DNA of 64,000 bases, from NCBI RefSeq assembly GCF_026625885.1, contig NZ_CP113068.1, positions 1,116,001 through 1,180,000 on the forward strand, in the 5' to 3' direction. Made by a program: the position numbers and the translations under genes. The notes below the pieces were generated by a model that saw only the letters and a program-made list of their open reading frames with translations, was not told the DNA's origin and did no database searches. This DNA comes from Roseateles sp. SL47. GTDB taxonomy: Bacteria; Pseudomonadota; Gammaproteobacteria; Burkholderiales; Burkholderiaceae_C. Position 1 is the stretch's first letter, and every line of letters begins with the position of its first letter. Positions 23,889 to 32,300 of this stretch are shown here, in pieces.

Positions 23889-25091
23889 ATGCCTTTCCAT
23901 CGGACGCCCTCCCGTCGAGTTGTCAGGACCAGAAGCCGGAGCCATCCGGCGCAGTCGACACATGACCGCTTCATCGACGGCCTTCGTCAGGCCCTCCGAT
24001 TTGCGGCGCTGGGGACCGCGCTGGTGCTGTCCACGGCCCATGCACAAACCCGGCCAGCGCCTCACCCCGAAGACGTCTCACCGACCCACCGGATCGGCGA
24101 CCTCGAAGTGGTCGCCGAACTGCCCATCCGCCCCGGCAACGTCGCACCGGCCGCAGGTGGCCGCGTGTTTGCCACGGTGCACCCCCTCGGGGCGCCAGCC
24201 GCCGCGCAACTGATCGAGATCACCGGGGCCAACAGTTATCGCGCCTGGCCCAGTGAGGTGCTGCAGCGCGGCACCGGGGCCTCGGCGGACGATCGGATCG
24301 ACTCGCCGCTGGGCCTTCTGGTGGACCATCGCGGCCGGCTGTGGGTCATCGACATGGGCCTGCAGTTGGGCAAGACCCGGCTGTGGAGCTTTGACATCCG
24401 TAGCGGCCAGGTGCTGCACCGCATCGAGCTGCCGGCAGACCTCGCGCCCAAGGGCAGTTTCATCCAGGATCTGGCCGTGGATGAGGTGGGCGGATGGGTG
24501 TATTTGGCCGATATTGCCAATCCTGGCCTGATCACCATCAACATCGCGACGGGTGAAAGCCGCCGGTTCGGCGGCCATGCTTCCGTGCAGGCCGACCCGA
24601 AGGCCCGCATGGTGATTGGCGGGCAGGAGATCCAGTTCCAGGGCGCACCCGCCCAGGTGGGGGTGAATCCGATCACCTTGTCGGCCGACCGCAAGACGGT
24701 GTTCTACGGGGCCATGAACGGCCAACGCTGGTATGCCGTGCCAGCCCATCTGCTGCGGCCGGGCGTGAGCGATGAACAGACCGCTGCCGGCATTCGGCAG
24801 GTGGGCGCCAAGCCGGTCTCCGATGGCGCCGCCACCACCCCGGACGGACGCCATTTCTTCACCAATCTGAATGCCTCCGGCATTGATGTGCTGGACAGCA
24901 AAGGCCAACTGAAGCCGCTGGTGCGGGACCCTCGGCTGGACTGGCCGGACAGCGTCCATCACTTCGAGGGCGGTTGGTTGTATGTGTCGGTGAACCAGCT
25001 CTACAAAACGCCGGCCTTCACCGGCGGTGCGGATCAAGGCAAACCCCCCTACCGTGTGATGCGGGTGTGGGTCGGTCAACCCAGCCGTTGA
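23889..25091 (+). CDS. Secreted MRJP/yellow family beta-propeller protein
   Basis: A 400-residue protein resembling bacterial members of the major royal jelly/yellow family, a six-bladed beta-propeller. Motifs include RVFATVHPLG, DSPLGLLVDHRGRLWVIDMGLQ, SFIQDLAVDEVGGWVYLADI, GVNPITLSADRKTVFYGAMNG and the late DSVHHFEGGWLYVSVNQL. Residues 30-53 form a signal segment (GLRQALRFAALGTALVLSTAHA) after an unusually long basic lead of about 30 residues, so the true start may lie further in. Bacterial homologues are often labelled L-dopachrome tautomerase-like, but their ligand is generally unknown. It stands alone after a terminator. Confidence 0.82.
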   Translation: MPFHRTPSRRVVRTRSRSHPAQSTHDRFIDGLRQALRFAALGTALVLSTAHAQTRPAPHPEDVSPTHRIGDLEVVAELPIRPGNVAPAAGGRVFATVHPLGAPAAAQLIEITGANSYRAWPSEVLQRGTGASADDRIDSPLGLLVDHRGRLWVIDMGLQLGKTRLWSFDIRSGQVLHRIELPADLAPKGSFIQDLAVDEVGGWVYLADIANPGLITINIATGESRRFGGHASVQADPKARMVIGGQEIQFQGAPAQVGVNPITLSADRKTVFYGAMNGQRWYAVPAHLLRPGVSDEQTAAGIRQVGAKPVSDGAATTPDGRHFFTNLNASGIDVLDSKGQLKPLVRDPRLDWPDSVHHFEGGWLYVSVNQLYKTPAFTGGADQGKPPYRVMRVWVGQPSR

Positions 25092-25260
25092 CGCCATCAC
25101 AGTGAGCACCAAGGGGGTGTCCAGGGGGGAGGCGGGGCCGCCCCGTCTTCTCCTGGCCCACACAAGGGGATATGGTGGGCCGATGGCCCCCCAGGGGTGC
25201 CGGCATGCCGACGGGTGTCGCACATGCTGCAAACGTGACCCACACTTGATTGGAGACAGC

Positions 25261-25707
25261 ATGCCGCACACCATCCACCTGCACCGTGTCATCAAGGCGC
25301 CGCCTGAGCGGCTGTACCGGGCTTTTACCGATCCGGCGGCGATGAACAAATGGCTGCCGCCCCATGGATTCGTCGGGCAGGTTCACGACATGGATGTCCG
25401 CGTGGAGGGGCGCTGGCGCATGTCCTTCACGAACTTCGCGGGTCAGGCCGTCCATAGCTTCGGTGGCGAATATCTGGACGTCAAACCCGGTGCGCGGCTG
25501 CGCTACACCAGCCGGTTTGATGACGCCAAGCTGCCGGGGCAGATGACCACCACGGTGGTGTTCAAGGCTGTGTTTTGCGGAACGGACCTCGACATCACCC
25601 AGGAAGGGATTCCGGAGGTGATCCCACCCGAAGCCTGTTTCCTCGGCTGGCAGGAGTCTTTGCAACTGCTGACCTTGCTGGTGGAACCCGACATTCCGAA
25701 CGCCTGA
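25261..25707 (+). CDS. SRPBCC/AHSA1 domain protein
   Basis: A 148-residue START-like protein with a hydrophobic ligand pocket. The start is ATG 25261 with TTGGAG upstream. The N-terminus (HLHRVIKAPPERLYRAFTDPAAMNKWLPP) is the AHSA1 signature, followed by GEYLDVKPGARLRYTSRFD and the C-terminal helix CFLGWQESLQLLTLLVEP. Family members act as ligand carriers or stress proteins and are often small orphan genes. The 169 bases upstream are very GC-rich, with G-run/C-run hairpins, and show no other gene. Confidence 0.88.
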   Translation: MPHTIHLHRVIKAPPERLYRAFTDPAAMNKWLPPHGFVGQVHDMDVRVEGRWRMSFTNFAGQAVHSFGGEYLDVKPGARLRYTSRFDDAKLPGQMTTTVVFKAVFCGTDLDITQEGIPEVIPPEACFLGWQESLQLLTLLVEPDIPNA

Positions 25708-26211
25708 CCCAGGTCGGACGGTATCGGTCCAGGGCGTTGCCGATGTCACGGGATGTCAGGGGCTGTCAGGGTCTGGGCATTTTTGGAGCGCTGAAGCGCC
25801 GTCGACCTGCGACCCACGCCTTGACCTTGTCGTTTTTTCCTGAGGGCTTGAATCGACCGCAGGGCATCGTTTTGGGGTGTCGACGTTTTTTCGAGCCCAT
25901 TTCGTCGGTTTTGGGGCGTTCTGCAGAGGGTTCGCGCGGTCCCTCCCGCCCTCCACCCCACCGCACCAGCGCCGGCCCCCTTCACCACCACGCACTGTCC
26001 AGATTCCCCGGGTTCAAGGACATCCGACCTGTCGCACTCTCCGAAGAACGGAATCTCCGCGATTCCAACCCGCGTATTTCCAGGACAGAAGGAAGTAAGG
26101 AAACAAGGAGACGTTATGCAGAGGCCACCTTTGGTTCATCAGGGAAGCGCGTTGTCGGGCTATTCCTGAAGCGGTTGTGAACAGACCGATCTGCCCCTTA
26201 GCATCGCGGCC
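25708..26211. other. 504-base intergenic region without a recognised gene
   Basis: Open frames on both strands here look non-coding: biased composition, no RBS, no known motifs. The middle (about 25826-25925) has repeated T-runs in a CGTTTTTT/GTTTTGGGG context, unlike the GC-rich surroundings. The end (26080-26190) has a purine-rich stretch just before the reductase gene. It could hold a small RNA or a decayed gene; I cannot support either. Confidence 0.45.
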
Positions 26212-28398
26212 ATGCGTGCCTCTCTGATTCCTGTTGTTCTGGCCCTGTTGGCACCCCTCTGGGGGGCGGCCCCATCGGCGTTGGCGGCCGGACCTTCATC
26301 GCCCTCTCCGTCCGCTGTGGGGACGTCGGATCGTTCGTCCACCGATGAAGTCAGCGTCCGCCTGATGTCGGCGGCCCGTTCCGTTCAACCGGGGCAGACC
26401 TTGCTGGTGGGGCTGGAGCAGCGCATCGCTGCGCACTGGCACACCTATTGGCGCAACCCTGGCGATTCTGGACAGCCCACCAGCATCCAGTGGACCTTGC
26501 CGACAGGTGCGCAGGCGGGTGAGATCCTGTGGCCGGCGCCGCAACGTTTTGATGTGGGGCCCATTACCAATTACGGTTATGAGAACCAGACGGTTCTGCT
26601 CACCGAAATCAAGCTGCCGTCGACGCTTCAGACCGGTTCCACTGTGCAACTGCAAGCCGAAGCCACCTGGCTGGTCTGTCGGGATGAATGCATTCCGCAG
26701 CAAGCCACCTTGGTGCTCAAGCTGCCGGTGACCGCGCAGGCGGTAGCGTCGGCCGACGCCAAGGCCTTGCTGGACACCCAGGCCGCGCTGCCCAAGGCTG
26801 CACCGTTCACCGTCCATGCAGCGGTGCAGGGGCAGCAACTGGTGGTCAGTTGGCCGGCGGATGCTGCTCTCCATGAGCAGGAGGTCAGTGCGGACAAGAC
26901 CCTGTTCCTTCCGCAGGATTGGGGCCGTATCCAGCATGCGGCCAAGCCTCAGATCGAACGGGTCGACGGCCAGTGGCGGTTGCGCATGCCCGTTGGGGAG
27001 CAACCTGCCCAGGCTGGCCAGACGATGGAAGGGCTGCTGCTGCTGCCAGGGAAGGCCTGGGCCGTCAAAACAAGGGTCGACGGCCTTGCAGGCAGCGCCA
27101 CAACCGCCCCGTCAACCACCAGCGCCCCCACCGATGCAAGGACTCCCCTCACCGCCACCGCCGCCCCGGACGCCCTGAGCCTCTGGGCTGCCCTGGGCCT
27201 TGCCGTGCTGGGCGGGCTCATCCTCAACCTCATGCCCTGCGTATTCCCGGTGCTGGCGATCAAGGCGCTGAGCTTCCTGCACGGCGACGCGGGTGAACAT
27301 CGTCGCCAGGGCCTGGCCTACACCGGGGGCGTGCTGGTGGCCTTCGGGGGGCTGGCTGCCGTGCTGCTGGCCCTGCGCAGTGCCGGATCCAGCGTCGGTT
27401 GGGGCTTCCAGTTCCATTCGCCGGTGTTTGTCCTTCTGTTGGCCTGGCTGATGTTTGTGCTGGGCCTGTCGCTGGCCGGTCTTCTGCAGGTGGGGGCAGG
27501 CCTTGCCGGCATCGGCCAGGGCCTTGCCAGCCGTGGAGGTCTGGTGGGCAGCTTCTTTACCGGCGTGCTGGCCACCATCGTGGCCACCCCCTGCACCGCA
27601 CCGTTCATGGGCGCTGCCATGGCCTATGCACTGGCGCAGCCGCCGCTGCAGCTGTTCCTGGTGTTCATGGCCCTCGGCATCGGTCTGGCCCTGCCTTACC
27701 TGGCGCTGGCGTTCTGGCCGGCCTTGCAGCGGCGCATGCCGCGCCCCGGGCGCTGGATGGAGGTGCTCAAGCAAGGTCTGGCCTTCCCCATGTTTGGCGC
27801 CGCGATCTGGCTGGTGTGGGTGCTGGCACAGCAGGCAGGGCCGCAGGGTGTGCTGCTGGCGCTCTCCGGCATGGGGCTGCTGGCGCTGGGCATCTGGGCC
27901 CATGGCATCAGCCGTGGCAGCGCGCGGGTCGGCCGATGGACCGGCGGTGTTGCTGCATTGGCTTCGGTGGCGGCTGCGGCCGCGCTGCTGCCGATGCTTC
28001 AGCAGGAGGCCAATGCCAGCCAGCCGGGCTCGGCGCCCAGCGCGGCTGCCCATGAGGAAGCCTATACGCCGGAACGCCTGGCCGAACTTCGTGCCCAGGG
28101 CCAACCGGTGTTTGTGAATCTGACCGCCTCGTGGTGCATCACCTGCCTGGTCAACGAGCGGGTGGCCTTGTCCACCCCCGAAGTGAAGCAGGCCTTCCAG
28201 ACAGGCGGCATCACCTACCTCAAGGGCGACTGGACCCGTCAGGATGCCCGCATCACTGAACTGCTGGCTCGGCATGGCCGCAGCGGCGTCCCGCTCTATC
28301 TGTTCTATCCGGCTGGCACGGGTGACGAGGCACAGGTGCTGCCCCAGATCCTCACGCCGGGCATCGTCACCACGGCGTTGCGCGGCAGTGCCACCTGA
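26212..28398 (+). CDS. DsbD/ScsB-like transmembrane thiol:disulfide reductase
   Basis: A 728-residue inner-membrane protein that carries electrons from cytoplasmic thioredoxin to periplasmic thiols. A signal peptide (VVLALLAPLWGAAPSALAA) precedes an N-terminal periplasmic domain with the cysteine pair CRDEC (about residue 155). The membrane core has the functional cysteines in LNLMPCVFPVLAIK (about 343) and VATPCTAPFMG (about 461). The C-terminal thioredoxin-like domain has NLTASWCITCLVNE (about 641). The long N-terminal domain fits the ScsB branch better than classical DsbD. The redoxin gene 140 bp downstream is its probable partner. Confidence 0.92.
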   Translation: MRASLIPVVLALLAPLWGAAPSALAAGPSSPSPSAVGTSDRSSTDEVSVRLMSAARSVQPGQTLLVGLEQRIAAHWHTYWRNPGDSGQPTSIQWTLPTGAQAGEILWPAPQRFDVGPITNYGYENQTVLLTEIKLPSTLQTGSTVQLQAEATWLVCRDECIPQQATLVLKLPVTAQAVASADAKALLDTQAALPKAAPFTVHAAVQGQQLVVSWPADAALHEQEVSADKTLFLPQDWGRIQHAAKPQIERVDGQWRLRMPVGEQPAQAGQTMEGLLLLPGKAWAVKTRVDGLAGSATTAPSTTSAPTDARTPLTATAAPDALSLWAALGLAVLGGLILNLMPCVFPVLAIKALSFLHGDAGEHRRQGLAYTGGVLVAFGGLAAVLLALRSAGSSVGWGFQFHSPVFVLLLAWLMFVLGLSLAGLLQVGAGLAGIGQGLASRGGLVGSFFTGVLATIVATPCTAPFMGAAMAYALAQPPLQLFLVFMALGIGLALPYLALAFWPALQRRMPRPGRWMEVLKQGLAFPMFGAAIWLVWVLAQQAGPQGVLLALSGMGLLALGIWAHGISRGSARVGRWTGGVAALASVAAAAALLPMLQQEANASQPGSAPSAAAHEEAYTPERLAELRAQGQPVFVNLTASWCITCLVNERVALSTPEVKQAFQTGGITYLKGDWTRQDARITELLARHGRSGVPLYLFYPAGTGDEAQVLPQILTPGIVTTALRGSAT

Positions 28399-28538
28399 GT
28401 CGTGTGCTTGCCTGAAGCCAGCCCCGCCCTGTGGCGGATGCCAGCGAAGGTGTTTCAAGCCTGGTGGTGGAAGACACCGACCCGGCAGTTCCCTGTGTTC
28501 CACCTCGCGCCCCCGGCGCGCTCTCTGGAGATCGATCC

Positions 28539-29204
28539 ATGAAGCTGACCTTCTCGACGAATGCCCCGAAGTTTTTGGGCCACGGCCTGCATTCGGCCAC
28601 ACGGCGCGGCCTGCTGATCGGCGCTGCGCTGGTCGCCGTGATCGGGCCGGTACACGCACAGGCTCAAATCGACCAGGCGGCTCCGGCATTCAGCGCCACC
28701 ACGGCGGATGGCAAGACGCTGTCGCTAGACAGCCTGCGTGGCAAAACGGTGGTGCTGGAGTGGACCAACCATGATTGCCCCTACGTGAAAAAGCACTATG
28801 GCAGCGGCAACATCCCGGCGCTGCAGAAGGAGGCCGCCGTCAAGGGGGTGGTCTGGCTGCAGGTCATCTCGTCCGCACCGGGCCAGCAGGGCCATGTGGA
28901 TGGTCCGACCGCCATCAAGCTCAACGAGCAGCGCGGCGCCACGCCGGCCAACACGCTGCTGGATCCCAGCGGCCAGATCGGCAAGGCCTACGGTGCGCAG
29001 ACCTCCCCGCACCTGTTCATCATCAACCCGCAGGGCGTGCTGGTTTACAAAGGTGGTATCGACAGCATTGCCACCGCCAAGACGGAAGACATCGCCAAGG
29101 CCGAGCCCTATGTCAAGACTGCGCTGACCGAACTGACGGCGGGCAAGAAGGTCTCGCAGGCCAACACCCGTCCCTACGGCTGTTCGATCAAGTACGCGAG
29201 CTGA
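28539..29204 (+). CDS. Periplasmic redoxin (thioredoxin-like AhpC/TSA domain)
   Basis: A 221-residue protein starting at ATG 28539 with CTGGAG upstream. A twin-arginine-like, hydrophobic leader (TRRGLLIGAALVAVIGPVHAQA) suggests export. The redoxin domain runs from QAAPAFSATTADGKTLSL with WTNHDCPYVKKHYG, so the usual CxxC is reduced to a single cysteine followed by PYVK. A second cysteine is near the end (TRPYGCSIKY), a C-terminal motif shared by this group of redoxins. It follows the DsbD/ScsB-like gene, so reduction of this protein by that membrane enzyme is a reasonable inference. Confidence 0.85.
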   Translation: MKLTFSTNAPKFLGHGLHSATRRGLLIGAALVAVIGPVHAQAQIDQAAPAFSATTADGKTLSLDSLRGKTVVLEWTNHDCPYVKKHYGSGNIPALQKEAAVKGVVWLQVISSAPGQQGHVDGPTAIKLNEQRGATPANTLLDPSGQIGKAYGAQTSPHLFIINPQGVLVYKGGIDSIATAKTEDIAKAEPYVKTALTELTAGKKVSQANTRPYGCSIKYAS

Positions 29205-29346
29205 AGCCTGCGGCGCCTGCGCTTCCTATCCTTCGGATCGACCCGCCTGCTGCTCTAGGGAGCGCTCCCTCATTCGCGGTGCCCCCCGTCAACGGGTGGC
29301 AATGATTCAACCGCTAAAGTCCGTACAAAAGAAATCGGGCAGTGCG

Positions 29347-32300
29347 ATGACGGAAGAACGGCAGGCGTTGGGAAAACGTCCGTTCGCTGAGGGTGTGCTG
29401 GAACCTCCGGTGCACCTGGGGCGACGGACGGAAGTGATCGGTGTGCGTGTGGCTGAAGGGCGAAGCGCGCTGCTCAAACTGCTGCGCACCCCGCAGCCGT
29501 CCGTGGCCGACATGGCCCGGCTGCGTCGGGAATTCGAACTCCCGCAACGCCTGGACCCCCGCTTCATCCTGCGCCCGACCGCCCTGACCGAGCACGCCGG
29601 TCGCGCCGGTCTGCTGTTCGATGCGCCGGAGCTCGCCGGCGCGCAAACCCTTCGGCAACGACTGCGCCAAGGCCCACTGGACCCCCAAGCGCTGCTGCGC
29701 ATCGCCCTGGACCTGGTCGACGCGCTTCAGCACCTGCATGCCCAGGGCCTCATCCATCGCGACCTGGGGCTGGGCCAGGTGGTTCTGCTGGAGGGGGCGG
29801 GCAGCATTCCCGGCCGTGTGCGCGTGGCCGACCTGGGCCTGGCGGCCGAGATTGATCGTGAACGTCCCCTGGTCCAGAAGGCTGAACTGATCGAAGCATC
29901 GCTGGCCACGCTGGCGCCGGAGTTGACCGGGCGGATGAGTCGTGACGTGGACTACCGCGCCGACCTCTACAGCTTCGGGGCCTCCCTGCTGGAGGCACTG
30001 ACCGGCGCGCCGCCCTTCCCCGTCAACGACCCGGCCAGCGCCGTCCATGCCCATCTGGCACTGCCGGCCCCACTGGCCACTCGGCGCAACCCCCGCGTGT
30101 TCGCGCCGCTGGCTGCGGTGGTGGCACATTGCCTGAACAAGGAACCCGAGGCACGTTATCAAAGCCATCAGGCGCTGCGTCAGGATCTCCAGCTCTGTCT
30201 GGCCGCCCTGGAACAGGGACGTGCATTGCCGGGCTTCACGCCGGCCCGGGGTGACATCGCCCTGCGCTTCCAGGCCAGTGGGCGGCTCTACGGACGCGAA
30301 GCCGCGCTGCAGCAACTGGCCCAGGCCTTTGAGCAGGCCGCCCATGGGCAGGTTCGCGGCGCCGGGCTGGTGGCCATCGCCGGCTTTTCGGGCATTGGCA
30401 AGACGGCGCTGGTGCTGGCCTCGCAGCGCAGCCTGCTGGCGCAGCAGGGCCACTTTGCCGCTGCCAAGTTCAACCAGTATGGCCAGGACCGCCCGTATGG
30501 TGCGCTTTTGCATTTGCTGGCCCAGCGGGCCGCCCAGGTGCTGGCGCTGCCCGAGGCCTTGCAGGCACCCTGGCGTGAGCGGCTGCAGGCATTGCCCGGC
30601 CCGAATGCCGCCGTGCTGGCCGGGGCCGTGCCCGAACTGCTGCCGCTGCTGCAGCCGGTGCAGGCACTGGTGCCGGTTGGCCCCACCGAATCCGAGAACC
30701 GATTCCTGCGCACCGTCAGCCAGGGCTTTGCCGCCCTGGCCCGAGACGGCGAGCCGCAGACCTTCTTCCTCGATGACTGGCAATGGGCCGATCGAGCCTC
30801 ACGCCGCCTGCTGCGTGAATGTCTGGGCGATGCCTCGCTGACGCACAGTCTGTTCATCCTGGCCTACCGGGACAACGAAGTCCGCCCCGGTCATCCGATT
30901 GCGCAGGAACTTCAGGAACTGCGGCAGCAACTGGGAGAGCGTTTCACGCCGCTGCGCCTGGGCCCGCTGGGGCTGGACGACAGCCGCCAGTTGCTGGCGG
31001 ACAGCCTGCACCGTGCCGGGGAACCCGACGATGCTGCGCTGTTGGAATTGGCCAGCCTCTGCCAGGCTCGCACGGGGGGCAATCCGTTTTTCATGCGCCG
31101 CCTGATGGAAGACCTCTGGCGGCGCGGCCTGTTCCATTTCGATGCGGCCCGGCAGCGCTGGACCTTCCTGCTGGAGCGGATCGCCGCCACGCGCATGGCC
31201 GACAACGTGGTGGCGCTGATGCTGGAGCAATTGGAGCAGTTGCCCGAAGCGACCTGCGAAGCGCTGAGTGTGGCGGCGCTGTTGGGCGCCACCGTGGATC
31301 TGGAGAGCCTGTCGACGGCCATGTCGGCCGACCCGACGCAGTTGGCGCAAGCGCTGCTGCCGGCCCTGCAGGCGCAGCTGTTGGTGCCGGCCAGTGCGCT
31401 GTACCGCTATGGGCCGCAATTGCAGGGCCAAGCCAGTGACGATGTTCGTTATGCCTTTGCGCATGACCGGGTGCAGGAAGCCGCGCTGCAGCGCATGGCT
31501 GCGGCCAGTCGCACGGGGCTGCATCTGCGCATCGGAAGGCTGCTGCGCCAGCGTCACCAGACGCAATCACCCCAACAGCCGCTGCCGTATGCGGTGCTGA
31601 ACCATCTCAATGCGGCCCGCATGCTCCTGCGTCCTGGTGTCGACGACGAGGAGCGTTCGGCGCTGGCCGAGGCGAACCGCGCGGCGTCCCGCCGGGCGCT
31701 GGAAGCGGCCGCCTTCGAGCCAGCGGCCGACTATGCGGATGTGGCACTGGAGCTGGCCCCGGAGGGCCCCGCTGTGACCACCTGGCGCCACCATGCTGCC
31801 CGCGCTGCTTATCTCGCCGGCCGGCCGGAGCGGATGGAATCGCTGCTGACCGAAGCCCTGGCAGCGGCCGCCACGCCGGCCGAACGCGCGCGCCTGCTGG
31901 AGGTGCGGATGGAGGCGTTTTATGCCCAGGGCCGGCTGGCCGATACCGTCAGCCTGGGCCTGGAGCTGTTCGAGCTCCTCGGTGCCGCGCTGCCGCAACT
32001 CGATCCCGGCCAGCCGCAAGCCGACCTCGCGCGCATGCTGCGACAACTGCGCGAGGACATCGAGACGCTGGGCATCGACACCCTGGCCGCACAAGCGCCG
32101 ATGCAGGACGAAGGCTGGCTGCTGCAGATCTCCATCGCCGCCAAGATGACGGCCGCCGCCTACATCGTGCGTCCGGCGCTGCTGCCCTTGCTGACGGTCT
32201 TCCAGGTCCGTCTGATGGTGGACCATGGCCACGTGCCGCAGGCGCTATCGGCCTATTCGGTGCTGGGCCTGATGTGTGCGGAGTTCCTGGCGGACTACCA

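Noticed and set aside
25092..25260. Hairpins in the GC-rich gap before the SRPBCC gene as a terminator
   Set aside because: G-run and C-run pairings are possible but no T tract follows and no unique stem is evident.
25575..26180. Open frames on both strands in the gap before the DsbD-like gene
   Set aside because: Low-complexity, arginine/serine-rich translations without motifs or RBS; treated as non-coding.
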